The notes under the pieces are model-generated. The model was given only the letters and a program-made list of their open reading frames with translations, was not told the origin of the DNA and searched no databases. Both the position numbers and the translations under genes were made by a program. Below, piece after piece: positions 25,785 to 35,339 of a DNA stretch of 64,000 nt (position 1 is its first letter; each line of letters starts with the position of its first letter). The stretch is from the NCBI GenBank assembly GCA_037200525.1, contig JBBCGG010000001.1, positions 972,501-1,036,500 of the forward strand, written 5' to 3'. Source of the DNA: Methylocella sp. GTDB taxonomy: Bacteria; Pseudomonadota; Alphaproteobacteria; Rhizobiales; Beijerinckiaceae.

Positions 25785-26090
25785 TCACTCGGCGGGGATA
25801 TTCTTTACGTCATATATAAACTTGCCGGTCTTCACGAAATTATTGACCCGCAATTTGTTTCGCGCTTCCATGTCTCTTTCCGAAACGCTCTGCTTCACAA
25901 CTTCATTTGGATCGAGCTTCGGGTCGTATTTCGAACCCGCGATGATGTCCGGATAGCCCGGATGCGGCTCCCAGCAGATTCCCGGGGCCGAACAATTCTG
26001 ACCGTCATAGGCGGCGGCGGGGTGTGAGAGCGAGAGGGCAAACACCGTTGCGCAACCGCCGAACAGCATTAAACGACCGATCTTGGACAT
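25785..26090 (-). CDS. mxaI: Methanol dehydrogenase small subunit
   Basis: A 101-residue secreted protein with a signal peptide (LFGGCATVFALSLSHPAAA) and the mature start YDGQNCSAPGICW, whose two cysteines form the known disulfide. The rest is lysine-rich and highly charged, as in MxaI, which wraps around the large subunit in the alpha2beta2 enzyme. XoxF-type dehydrogenases lack this subunit, so its presence supports a calcium enzyme. Length is normal. Confidence 0.96.
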   Translation of the reverse strand: MSKIGRLMLFGGCATVFALSLSHPAAAYDGQNCSAPGICWEPHPGYPDIIAGSKYDPKLDPNEVVKQSVSERDMEARNKLRVNNFVKTGKFIYDVKNIPAE

Positions 26091-26191
26091 GCTCTTCCTC
26101 CTTCTTGCTTTACGTCTTCCGTCTTGCCAACCCTGTACAGTTCAGGATCGGCGACCCCTCAAGGCGCGCGTGAGCGCCTCAGAAACTCTCG

Positions 26192-26767
26192 CTATTTTGC
26201 GGGCGCTTTACATTGCCCCGGCGCATCGTCCGGTATGGCCGGATCGCTCAGCTTATACGGTTTGTAGGCCTTCTTCTGTGCGTCGGTGAGCCAAGACGCT
26301 TGCTCCACCGGATCCTTATAAAGATGCCGCACCCAGGCTATGACCTGTAGTATCTCATCAAGGGTTAGATCGCCGTTGTGAGGACCCATTTGGGCCCGAG
26401 CGCCGCCGAAGATGGTTTCGAAGATGCCCTGGTCCGTAGTATTTTTGGGATAGGTCCAGTAATCGTCGTTCAGTCCCGGCCCGATCTTTCCTTCTCCGAC
26501 CTCGCCGTGGCATCCAGAGCACGCCGTGAGAAAGAAAGAGTGGCCCTTTACCAGACAACTCGGATCCTCGATGTAGGGGTCAACTCCCGTCTGCAAGAAC
26601 TTTTTCACTGCTGGGGTATCGCGTCCGTCGGGTAATGAATCGTCTAAATTCAAGGGCTCGCCAGTCACCGTGTTTCGCAAATCAAGTTGTGTCGTCAGGT
26701 CGGAAGCCAAAGCAGCCGCCCCCACGCCAAGCGTGACCATGGCGACAATCGCAAGTGATATTCTCAT
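26192..26767 (-). CDS. mxaG: Cytochrome cL, electron acceptor of methanol dehydrogenase
   Basis: A 191-residue periplasmic c-type cytochrome. A signal peptide (LAIVAMVTLGVGAAALA) precedes one haem site, CSGCH at residues 83-87, and a methionine in RAQMGPHNG is the likely axial ligand. It accepts electrons from PQQ in MxaFI and passes them to cytochrome cH. It lies between mxaJ and mxaI as in other methylotrophs. Confidence 0.95.
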   Translation of the reverse strand: MRISLAIVAMVTLGVGAAALASDLTTQLDLRNTVTGEPLNLDDSLPDGRDTPAVKKFLQTGVDPYIEDPSCLVKGHSFFLTACSGCHGEVGEGKIGPGLNDDYWTYPKNTTDQGIFETIFGGARAQMGPHNGDLTLDEILQVIAWVRHLYKDPVEQASWLTDAQKKAYKPYKLSDPAIPDDAPGQCKAPAK

Positions 26768-26826
26768 GTCCTAGTATTCCATTTCTTTGAGCGCGATGAA
26801 TGCGCGAGACGATTTAGCTGCGCGCG

Positions 26827-27753
26827 TCATTCATCGGCACGTAGAAGCGGAACGCCTTCCTCCTTCAAGATCGCCTCAATCTGAGGTTGGGCTTTGTCCA
26901 GAGCCGAATTGAGATCGGCCAGCAATGCGTCGTCGCCTTTTCGTACGGCCATCGACTGATTGAAGTGCTCCGGGACCTTCATGCCATCGGCTCGCGCGCT
27001 GTCGTCCGCGACGACCGTCATCTGCAAGGGAATCGATGAACTTTTGACGTAGCGGGCAATCTCAGGCGCGAAAGCGACCGCGAGATCAGCATTGCCGCCG
27101 GCGACCTCTTGCGCCATCCTGCTCGATGGAATCTGAACGTACTGGTTACGCGGAGATTTGAAACCCACCAGCGAGTAGAGATACGATATTTCGACCTCGT
27201 AACGGCCAATCGTCTTCAGCATCGTTTCCGCGGGCGATCCAAAGGGAATGACAATATGTCCGAGCTTGTGGATCTTCGGATCATCCCAGGATGTGACGTC
27301 GAGATGGCTGTCGGCCCGCGAGACGAAGACATAGCCCGCTCGATAATAGGGCTTGGTCGTGAGCACGCGCTCATCGCCTGTATCGGCCCCCACGATCACG
27401 TCGCACGCATTCTTGTCGAGATAGTCGCGAACCAGATAGATTCCCGGTTTGTCGGACCAGATGAAAACGGGCCTACGCCCCATGGCTTCGGCCACAACCG
27501 AACCTATTTTGTTTTCGAATCCAGAGCCGTCTCTCGCCGAGAACGGCAGTCCGTCCGCCGTGGCGCAGATGCGAAGAACATCCGATTCGCTCGCAGCGGA
27601 AGCAACCGCCGCCGCTGCCGCCGTCGATTCTGCGGCGGCGACGTCCCGCGATTCCGCCGTGAGTCCAAAGATCGCCGCGACGCCGGCCAATAAGGCAAAG
27701 CGCCAATTTCCCGACGTCGGCGCGGGCGTCTTGGCATACGCTATGCGTGACAT
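26827..27753 (-). CDS. mxaJ: MxaJ, periplasmic solute-binding-like MDH accessory protein
   Basis: A protein of about 308 residues with a signal region (WRFALLAGVAAIFGLTAESRDVAAA) and an extracellular solute-binding fold (VLRICATADGLPFSARDGSGFENKI). MxaJ is required for active MxaFI, and its binding-protein fold suggests a chaperone role. The ATG at 27753 is chosen because CAGGAG stands five bases before it; the longer frame lacks a ribosome site. An alanine-rich linker follows the signal sequence. Confidence 0.92.
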   Translation of the reverse strand: MSRIAYAKTPAPTSGNWRFALLAGVAAIFGLTAESRDVAAAESTAAAAAVASAASESDVLRICATADGLPFSARDGSGFENKIGSVVAEAMGRRPVFIWSDKPGIYLVRDYLDKNACDVIVGADTGDERVLTTKPYYRAGYVFVSRADSHLDVTSWDDPKIHKLGHIVIPFGSPAETMLKTIGRYEVEISYLYSLVGFKSPRNQYVQIPSSRMAQEVAGGNADLAVAFAPEIARYVKSSSIPLQMTVVADDSARADGMKVPEHFNQSMAVRKGDDALLADLNSALDKAQPQIEAILKEEGVPLLRADE

Positions 27754-27901
27754 GAATTCTCCTGTAATTCTCGATCGCTCAATCAGGCCGGCTGAATGCA
27801 AGGCGTCGTCAGAATTCTCTGTCGACAAGCCGGCTTCTCCACGCCCGCCGCCGCTGTGAAGCGCTTTGCGGCGAGCGTGGCGGCAGTTAGCAGGGCGCTT
27901 A

Positions 27902-29788
27902 TTATCTCTCGACCTTCGTGTCATACTCGTCGAGATTTACGTCGTCATAAGGTCCTTTGCCGTTGAGCGAGAACACCATCAGCCCGCCTCCCTGCTGCGT
28001 ATAATGCTGCAGCTGTCTGAAGGCTCCGACAGCGCCGAGGCCGGCAGTCGGGTCTTGCAGATCGAAGACGAGGCCAACGCCCGGCCAGCCGCCGACGCCG
28101 TAGTAGATGGCGACGTATTGGACGCCATTATGCTCATAGGTCATCGGATAGCCGATCACGCCGGAAGGAAGCTTGAACTTCCATAGCAGCTCGCCAGTGT
28201 CGCTGTTGCGGGCCTTGATAAAGCCGTCGAGCGTTCCGTAAAAGACCAGATTGCCCGCAGTGGCCAAGGTGCCGCCCCACGCTGCGAAGCGCTCCTGCAC
28301 CTGCCATTTGTACCCGTTGGTGACTGCGTTATAGGCCTTGACCTGGCCGCTTCCCTCCATGGTCTGGCGGTTCCCCTTGGGGCCAGGATATATGGTCAGC
28401 GTCGCGCCAACAAAGAACTGCCCGGCGCGATAGGGCAGCATGAAGGGTTCCCAATCCATGCAGAGATGGTTGTCCGCCATGAAGAAAAGCTGCTTCTTGG
28501 GGTCGTAGGAGTCATGAGCCTGATCATGGTAGCCCATGGCTGAGGGACAAACGTCTTTTGCAAGGTGATCCATACGCGTCCCATATTCCGGGTTGCGAAC
28601 GGGCTGACCATTTTTGAAATTGACGTGCGTGAACTCGTTCATCGTATCGTCGATCTTGCCGACCGTGAAAAGCTCGCCGCTGGCGCGGTCGACGTTGTAG
28701 ATGAAGCCGTTGCGGTCAGGATGCGTCAAGAGTTTGTGCATCTTGCCGTCCTTGTCCTTCTGGTCGGACAGCATGATCACGTCAACGCCGGCGTAATCCC
28801 ATTCATCATGAGGAGTCTTCTGATATCCGAACTTTGCTTCGCCGGTATCGACGTCGCGGCCGAAGATCGTCATGGTCCATTTGTTATCGCCGGGCCGCAT
28901 AGTTGCGTTCCACGGCGATGGATTGCCGGTGCCGAAATAGAGGAGGTTCGTTCCGGGATCATAAGCGTACCAGCCCCAGTTGGTGCCGCCGCCAATTTTC
29001 CAGGCATCGCCCTGCCAAGTTTTTAGGCCAAGGTCGCCCAAGGCGCCATATTGCTTGACCTGGTTGTTAAAGTCTTTGCCGAGCTTGACCTCGTCGTCTG
29101 ATCCCGTGGCGTAGGCGCGCCATTTCTGCGCCCCAGTATGCACGTCATATGCGGTGACGTAGCCGCGCACGCCGAGTTCGGCGCCCGACGACCCGATAAT
29201 CACCTCATCCTTCACCACATAGGGCACGACCGTAAGAGTCGAACCGACCTTGTTGTCGGAGTTCTCCAACTGCCAATAGATGTCCCCGGTTTCGGCGTTG
29301 AGCGCCACCACATTGCCGTCGAGCTGGTTGCTGAAGATCAACGCGGGCGTTTTCTCATCGCCGGGCCAATATGCAAGGCCGCGGTTTACGATGTCGCAAC
29401 AGGCGACCGCGCGCGCAGACGGATTTTGCTTCGGCTTGTACTGCCAGAGAATCTTGCCAGGATGGTCGAGATCAAGAGCGAAGACGTTATTCGGGAAAGG
29501 CGTGTTGACGTACATCTTTCCGTTTATGACGAGCGGTGTGCCTTCGTGCCCGTTGAGCAGGCCGTCCGAGAACGACCAAGCCGGCTTCAATTGCTTGACG
29601 TTTTCGGCGTTGATCTGGGTCATCTTACTATAATTATCGGACGTATAATCCTTGCCGCTCATGACGTAGTTTTCATCGCTCTGCGACAATTTATCGAGCT
29701 TGTCGTTTGCAAGCCCGCTTGTTGCAAGTCCCAATGGGGCGATGACGAGCATCGCCAGTAGCGATGCGGAATTCAAAAGCCTACTCAT
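27902..29788 (-). CDS. mxaF: PQQ- and calcium-dependent methanol dehydrogenase, large subunit
   Basis: A 628-residue periplasmic quinoprotein that oxidises methanol to formaldehyde. A 27-residue signal peptide precedes an eight-bladed propeller. Visible active-site features are the vicinal cysteines C130-C131 (VACCDI) that stack on PQQ, Glu204 ([10 protein letters not shown]) and Asn289 (GTGNP) as calcium ligands, and catalytic Asp331 in EWDYAG. Residue 333 is Ala; lanthanide-type XoxF has Asp there. This with mxaI supports the calcium enzyme. ATG 29788 is preceded by GGGAGAAG. It leads the cluster, so its promoter is upstream of 29788, but I could not place -35/-10 boxes. Confidence 0.97.
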   Translation of the reverse strand: MSRLLNSASLLAMLVIAPLGLATSGLANDKLDKLSQSDENYVMSGKDYTSDNYSKMTQINAENVKQLKPAWSFSDGLLNGHEGTPLVINGKMYVNTPFPNNVFALDLDHPGKILWQYKPKQNPSARAVACCDIVNRGLAYWPGDEKTPALIFSNQLDGNVVALNAETGDIYWQLENSDNKVGSTLTVVPYVVKDEVIIGSSGAELGVRGYVTAYDVHTGAQKWRAYATGSDDEVKLGKDFNNQVKQYGALGDLGLKTWQGDAWKIGGGTNWGWYAYDPGTNLLYFGTGNPSPWNATMRPGDNKWTMTIFGRDVDTGEAKFGYQKTPHDEWDYAGVDVIMLSDQKDKDGKMHKLLTHPDRNGFIYNVDRASGELFTVGKIDDTMNEFTHVNFKNGQPVRNPEYGTRMDHLAKDVCPSAMGYHDQAHDSYDPKKQLFFMADNHLCMDWEPFMLPYRAGQFFVGATLTIYPGPKGNRQTMEGSGQVKAYNAVTNGYKWQVQERFAAWGGTLATAGNLVFYGTLDGFIKARNSDTGELLWKFKLPSGVIGYPMTYEHNGVQYVAIYYGVGGWPGVGLVFDLQDPTAGLGAVGAFRQLQHYTQQGGGLMVFSLNGKGPYDDVNLDEYDTKVER

Positions 29789-30964
29789 TATGCGCTTCTC
29801 CCAATTTTATAACGCCGAGTTCGGTTCAGTCCGGCTCAGATCTTGACGCTCCGACCTCACAGGTGGAACTTGTCGATCGCTTTTTGACGTCTTCGGAAAC
29901 AATTGCTTTACCAAGATCATTCAATCTCCTGATGCGTTTCTTAGCAGGCCTATCTTGCTTCGATCCGTCGCCGGAAGCCGTTCGCCTTGGCCGTGCAGTG
30001 GCGCCGTCCGAAGTTGACCACCGCGCCAGCGACCGACAACGCAAACAGCGGTCGGTCTCAATGAGGCGTGTGTCGATTGGGGAGAGTTTCCGGCAGCGTG
30101 TCACGGCTGTAACGACGCGTTCGGATCGTGTGGATTGGTCAAGCATCGCATCGCCTCCGAAGAGGGCCATCGGTTTCCCCCCAATGAAACCCTCGAAGCC
30201 AAAAACTGAGGGGACTCTACGTTGCATCCGAATGTTGCGGCACTAGAAAATCTGGCAATTATTATCGGGAGGAATTGGCAATCCGGATCAGGATTTCGTT
30301 CACGCCGGCGCAGGCCTTAGCGACAGCGGAAAACACGCGAAACTGACTCGCCCAATTGTCACGGTCATGCTGGGCATATGGAGTTTGTCGGCCCGGCTGC
30401 GGCGGGCGGTTACACAGCGCTCATTAAGCTGATGGGAGGCCGCCTTTTGTCCGGAGGCCGTTGCTTTCGCTGAATCTTGCCGTGAAAGGCCGCGGCCCGC
30501 ATCGCGGTGAAAAGCCGCCGCCTGAATAGACGTAGCTTTGGATTAACTCCCGTTCATTTGCGTGTTACACCTGCCTTGCTGAAGGGAGGGCGTGGAGCGC
30601 GCCTTAGCATTGGAGAACGCTGCTTACGCCTCCGTTGCGGCAGGCGGCTTTATGTGTTCGCGCTTCCTGCTTGGCCATAACAGCGAATGAAGCTCTGGAT
30701 TGATAGCGATGAAAGGTTAGCCTCGCCAAGGCTTGCGCGGCTTGCGGTAATAGTTCGAAGCGCCCCATCCTGATCGCGGTGGCACGCTCCATGCTTAGGG
30801 GAAGTGGGCTCTTGCCGGCTTGATGCGGTCGATCCGATAAGGATGGACGGGCGACAACCCAACATGTGGCGCGGATCGAAGCAGCGTTCAAAGCAGTCGA
30901 CCCAGGCGGCGATGTCGAGAACTCGCCGCAGTGCAGGTCAACAGCCTGGAAAAGGAGGACATAA
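29789..30964. other. Gap upstream of mxaF with no supported gene
   Basis: Nearly 1.2 kb between mxaF and the small gene at 30965. Open frames exist on both strands at 29.8-30.2 kb but neither resembles a known family or has a ribosome site. The mxaF promoter must lie in the first few hundred bases. A pronounced rise in AT content is seen near 30250-30270. No repeat or RNA gene was recognised. Confidence 0.5.
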
Positions 30965-31282
30965 ATGATTGCGGAAGCCGCGCTTATCGTCCACTTGGCG
31001 GGATTCTTATGCGACTCGGAGCCCAACGCCATCAGGTTCGCCGAACGCTTGGCCGAAGCTCTCGTCGAAGACATTGCGGCGAACGATGTTGGCCGCGTCG
31101 CCGGCAAGCAGGTCTGCGGCTTCTATTCGGGCGACGCAACGGTCCTGTCCGAAAAGCGCGTCGTCTTCGAGGACTATCTGTACCTCGTGACGGAATACGT
31201 CTTCACCAAGGATAAGCGCATGGCCGTCGCCGCCGAGCGAACGTTTGATGTCGAGGGGAACATTCACGAGAATCCTTTGTAG
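30965..31282 (+). CDS. Unrecognised 105-residue protein
   Basis: A frame beginning MIAEAALIVHLAGFLC with an excellent ribosome site (AAAGGAGG seven bases before the ATG). The composition is protein-like (VTEYVFTKDKRMAVAAERTFDVEG) and acidic. I do not recognise a family. The opposite strand here is open too, but as an extension of a transposase remnant it is less likely to be coding. Confidence 0.5.
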   Translation: MIAEAALIVHLAGFLCDSEPNAIRFAERLAEALVEDIAANDVGRVAGKQVCGFYSGDATVLSEKRVVFEDYLYLVTEYVFTKDKRMAVAAERTFDVEGNIHENPL

Positions 31283-31379
31283 ACATACACGTCGGCGGGG
31301 GTGGCCGACGTGAAAGCATCGATGGGCGGAGCTCTGATCTTCGGTAGCGCTCAACAGATCAGGCCACGACATAGGATTC

Positions 31380-32080
31380 CCGGCTGCCCCGATTACGCTT
31401 TCTGCAACGTCAGCAATACTGGCAGTTGTGATGGTACGCCTTTGGTGATTGATCCGCTTCATTTCGTAGGTGGCGTGACGCGCATCCCAAGAGCTTCCTT
31501 CGCCGGCGTTGCTAATCGTCCCCTTGGCTATACGGGAGCGGGTGAACGAAAGCGCCTGCCCTTCGGTTCGGAAGACGCCGAGGAGCGAATGGCCGTTGCG
31601 CTCACGCATAATAACGACCGCTTTACCCTTGCCGTTTTGGTTATGGACTAGGCGGCGATCGACGCGGTTGGCGTTGTTGTTCGCGGGCTTGATATATCCA
31701 GAAAAATATCCGCGATCAATCTCGGCGACCTTGCCTTCGCTGCGAAGTGTGCGGCGTCTCATTTCTTCGGCCATAGGCTCGCCCAGCTTCTGCCCAAGAA
31801 CGAACGCGCTCTTGTAGCTGATCGCAAGATCGCGCTCAGTGCCAAGGCCCTTGACCTCGTTGCAAAAGATCACGATGGCCTGCGAGGTATTGAAGTAACG
31901 GAAGCTTGTGAGAGGCAAAGAGCGTCCCGCTTGTCAGCGTGAAGTCCTCGCGGCAGGCCTCGCAACGGAACGGGAGCGAACCGTTCGGACGGCGGCATTC
32001 ATAGGTGTTCAAGCCGCGGCTGTCCGGTTTCGGCTAAGACCGGCCCTACGCCGAGCTGTTGCCGATGCCGCTGGCGGCCC
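31380..32080 (-). pseudogene. IS1595-family transposase remnant
   Basis: The minus strand encodes, in broken frames, an N-terminal zinc-ribbon part (RPNGSLPFRCEACREDFT, then SGTLFASHKL) and then the DDE-like IS1595/ISXO2 domain: EIDRGYFSGYIKPANN, VDRRLVHNQNGKGKAVVI and SSWDARHATYEMKRINHQ. At least one frameshift near 31900 separates the parts. Without intact ends or frame the element is dead. It lies next to the P4-type integrase. Confidence 0.75.
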
Positions 32081-32164
32081 ATTACGAATTCCCTGTATAG
32101 CTTAAGCGGTAACCTGATTGAGTCCGAGGGAATTCACTCACGGTTCAACGCTCGGTTAACCCTT

Positions 32165-33472
32165 TCAAATTCGGTCCACGCGTCTCAGCGGCACAACCAC
32201 ATCTGCGGCGCACTTGTCCGACTCTCCCATTGCGGTGGTCAACATGCCGCCGATTTGCTCCGAGGCCCGGCGCAGTGGGTCTGCGTCAAGATGAGCGTAG
32301 CGGGCGACTGTCGTCGCTTGCGCGTGGCCAAGCAATTTACCGATGATCGGCAGTCCAAGCCCAGCGCCGGCGCCAAAGCTGGCGTATGTGTGACGCAGAT
32401 CATGGAGGCGCACGCCGATCAGGCCAGCGCGTTTTGCGACGAGAATCCAAGGACGATTGAGGTCAGCGCGCGGAGTTTCGCGATCGGCGCCGCTGCTTTG
32501 GCCGGCGATGACGTAGACGCCCATCCGCGGCAAGTCCGCCAGCACCTTCATAGCTGGCGCGTTGAGCACAATGGTCTTGCGGCCGGTCTTGCTGTCCGGC
32601 AGCAGTAACAAACCCCGCTCGATATCGACATAATCCCACTTAAGCTCGAGGATTTCGCGGAGACGGGCGCCGGTGAGGATGAGGAGCCGGAGAGCAGCCG
32701 CGGCGTGCGGACCAATGTTGGTCACGCGATTCTTTTTCGGAACGTGCTTGGCCGTCGGCTTCGTAGCGTCGATCTGCCATGGGATCCCTGTGGTTTCCGC
32801 CTCGCGGATGGCGTCGCCGAGACGCGCAAGCTCTTCCGATGTGAGGAAGCGCTCGCGGCGCTGCTCGCGGAAGGCCTCGATATGGGCGGCCGGATTGTGC
32901 CCGCGTTTCACCAACCCGCAAGCAGCCGCGTAGCGGTAGACAGAGCCAATGCATTCGATGACGCGGTTTGCCGTCATCGGCTTTGTCTCCCCGATGCGAT
33001 GGTGCAATTTTACGATGTCGCTTTCGCTGACAACGTCGAGCTTAATGGCGCCGATAACAGGAGCGGCGTGTTTGCGCAGGCAAATGCGGTAGTTGACCAC
33101 CGTCCTCGGCTTCAACTTAGCAACAGCCTGTTCGGCAAGATAGCGTTCGGCGAAGTCGCGGAATATTGGCGTTTTTCGGGCGCGCGAGCGTGACGCCGCC
33201 GGGTCTGCGCCAAGCGCAGCCTCGGCCAATATCTCCTTTGCCGCGGCGCGGGCCTGGTCGGGCGTCAGCGTTCCGACGGCGCCGAGCACCATGCGCCGTT
33301 TTGCAACGCCGCGCCCTCCAGCGCCCGGCCGGTACTCGACGAACCAGCTTTTCGCACCGCTTTTTGCCGCCCGGAGCCCGAAACCCTTGAGGTCGGCGTC
33401 GTATAGGGTGACGGGGCAGACGTCTGCGCTAATCGCATCGATCATGCGCTTGGTTAATTTTGTAACAGGCAT
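32165..33472 (-). CDS. P4-type tyrosine integrase with DUF4102 N-terminus
   Basis: A 435-residue integrase. The N-terminal arm-binding domain (LTKRMIDAISADVCPVTLYDADLKGFGLR) is DUF4102; the core-binding domain follows, and the catalytic residues are visible as GARLREILELKW (Arg), LHDLRHTYAS (His-x-x-Arg), LLGHAQATTVARYAHL (His and nucleophile Tyr). Integrases of this type insert islands at tRNA genes. The start at 33472 (MPVTKLTKR) is chosen over an upstream frame without matching sequence. A tRNA-fMet fragment lies 150 bases upstream, a plausible att site. Confidence 0.9.
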   Translation of the reverse strand: MPVTKLTKRMIDAISADVCPVTLYDADLKGFGLRAAKSGAKSWFVEYRPGAGGRGVAKRRMVLGAVGTLTPDQARAAAKEILAEAALGADPAASRSRARKTPIFRDFAERYLAEQAVAKLKPRTVVNYRICLRKHAAPVIGAIKLDVVSESDIVKLHHRIGETKPMTANRVIECIGSVYRYAAACGLVKRGHNPAAHIEAFREQRRERFLTSEELARLGDAIREAETTGIPWQIDATKPTAKHVPKKNRVTNIGPHAAAALRLLILTGARLREILELKWDYVDIERGLLLLPDSKTGRKTIVLNAPAMKVLADLPRMGVYVIAGQSSGADRETPRADLNRPWILVAKRAGLIGVRLHDLRHTYASFGAGAGLGLPIIGKLLGHAQATTVARYAHLDADPLRRASEQIGGMLTTAMGESDKCAADVVVPLRRVDRI

Positions 33473-33621
33473 CGCATGGGCCTCGTGTCGCCACCCAGTC
33501 GCCACCAGAAAAGAAACTGGAGGCGGCGTCGTCAACCCACGTATTAGGTAAACGTTTGAAATGCAAGAGGTGTGCACGACAAAGAACGTTAGGGAATGCT
33601 CAGGATAGCAAGACTTTCATT

Positions 33622-33666
33622 CTCATAACCTGAAGGTCACAGGTTCAAATCCTGTCCCCGCAACCA
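33622..33666 (+). tRNA. tRNA-fMet 3' fragment, attachment-site remnant
   Basis: CTCATAACCTGAAGGTC, then CAGGTTCAAATCCTG and CCCCGCAACCA match the 3' 45 bases of alphaproteobacterial initiator tRNA, from the anticodon CAT to CCA. The 5' half is absent. The fragment is the reverse complement of the last codons of the adjacent serine recombinase gene. It lies between two recombinase genes and marks an integration site. Confidence 0.88.
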
Positions 33667-35275
33667 CTTTTACCGAACGAACGAACTCTTCGTGAACAGC
33701 CCCGAGAGTCGGGGCTCCTCCACCAGCGTGCTGCGCCAGATGGACCATTCGGGGGAGATCGCCGACGAGTTCCACTTCGAGGTGGCCGTTTTCAGTCGGC
33801 CGCAAGATCACCTGATCGATCAACGAGCGGATGATTTCGATTGCCTCTGTGCGCGTGGCCTCCGCCTGCAAGAGGGTCTGCAACGCCGCGACCCTGCGCC
33901 GGTAGGCGGCGGCGAGATTGGGATGGAACCGCACCGGCTCGTGCACGACTCCGGCCAATTCTTCCGCGACATGGACCTTGCGCTCTTCAAAGGCTTCCAG
34001 CTTCGTCTGAACAGTCGGACCTCTTAAATCCCCGGAAGCGACGGCGTCGAGCAGGTTATCGATCCGGCGCTCGAGATCCTTCTGTTCCCGCGCGAGCGCT
34101 TCGCGCCGGGTATCGCGATCGCGCCGGCCTCGATTGATCTCTTCGTTGAAGGCCCGGACAAACTCCTCGACGAGATCGAGCGCCAGCAGCTGGCGCTGCA
34201 GAGCGTCGATAATCCAGCTGTCGATTTCGCTTCGACGAACGCTCGCGCGATTGACGCATGTTCCTTGCCTCCGGGCGGCGGAGCAGGCGATATAGTCTTT
34301 GCCGATTGGCGCGGCTGCCCCGCCGCAAACGCCGCAAACCGCTTTTCCAGTCAGGAGATGGCGAGGCCGCCGGCGGGTCCAGAACTCGGTCGCGCGCGCC
34401 TTGACGACCGGGCCGCTGGTCCTAATGGCGCCGAGCCGCGTCTGGACGCGGTTCCAGAGATCATCGTCCACGATGCGCAGGTCAGGGGCATCGTGACAAA
34501 TCCACTCCTCAGACGGATTGAGCCGCGAAACCCGCCGTCCCGTCGCTGGATCCTTACTGTAGCGCAATCGATTCCATACGAGCCGACCGACGTAGAGTTC
34601 GTTGTGGAGGATGCCTGTGCCGCGGAGGGCATGGCCGCGGATCGTCGTATCGCCCCAGGGACGACCGCCGGGCCCCGGCGTTGACTCCCGATTGAGTTCG
34701 GCTGCGATCCGGCGCGGTCTTTTCCCCGCGGCGAAGTCTGCAAAAATGCGACGAATCACCACGGCCTCGGCTTCGATGATTTCGCGGCCGCCGCGCTCGC
34801 CGTCCATGCTGCGGACGACTGTGTAGCCATAGCAAAGCCCGCCGCCCGAACGCCCCTTTTCGATGCGTCCGCGCAGCCCGCGGCGCGTCTTGTCGGCAAG
34901 GTCCTTAAGGAAGAGCGCGTTCATCGTGCCTTTCAGCCCCACGTGCAGCTCGGTGATTTCGCCCTCCGCGAGCGTCACGATGCGAACGCCTGCAAAGCTC
35001 ATGAGCTTGAAAAAGGAGGCGATGTGCTACTGCCGCGACTGATGCGATCGAGCGCCTCAACCAGCACGATGTCGAATTCGCCCTTCCGCGCATCATCGAG
35101 GATCTTCTGATAACCAGGGCGGAGATTGCTTGCGCCGGACTGGCCGCGATCCATGTAGGTCGCGGTCAGCAACCACTTTTCGCGGACGGCGCGCTCCGTG
35201 CACGCGGATCTGATCCTCGATCGATGCTGCGCTCTGCAGATCGCACGAATAGCCGGCGTATATGCTCACGCGCAT
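33623..35275 (-). pseudogene. Large serine recombinase with frameshifted N-terminus
   Basis: The C-terminal 459 residues (33623-35002) are intact, with the recombinase domain (GLCYGYTVVRSMDGERGG), the zinc-ribbon (GKAVCGVCGGAAAPIG with CVN partner) and a coiled coil. The catalytic N-terminus begins MRVSIYAGYSCDLQSAASIEDQ at 35275, where position 9 or so is the usual nucleophile serine (YSCD). It then changes frame more than once before MSFAGVRIVTLAEGEITE. It is probably inactive. The last 12 residues, AGTGFEPVTFRL, and the stop are encoded by the antisense of the tRNA-fMet fragment, a signature of integration at that tRNA. Confidence 0.85.
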
Positions 35276-35339
35276 TCTGGCTCTCCGAAATTGCGGCGCT
35301 GTTAACTGGCCGACGCGTCATTCAAACTAAACTGCCAAG

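Noticed and set aside
27902-29788. Lanthanide-type XoxF instead of MxaF
   Set aside because: Residue 333, two after the catalytic Asp, is Ala rather than Asp, and the small subunit gene mxaI is present.
29764-30246. Open frames on both strands upstream of mxaF
   Set aside because: Neither frame has a ribosome site or a family resemblance, and they overlap each other, so I treat the region as a regulatory gap.
31007-31390. C-terminal extension of the IS1595 remnant as a separate minus-strand protein
   Set aside because: It lies opposite the plus-strand gene with a strong ribosome site and shows antisense-like composition.
33623-33666. GTGFEPVTFRL as a conserved protein motif
   Set aside because: It is explained by translation of the antisense of the tRNA-fMet T-arm, not by protein function.
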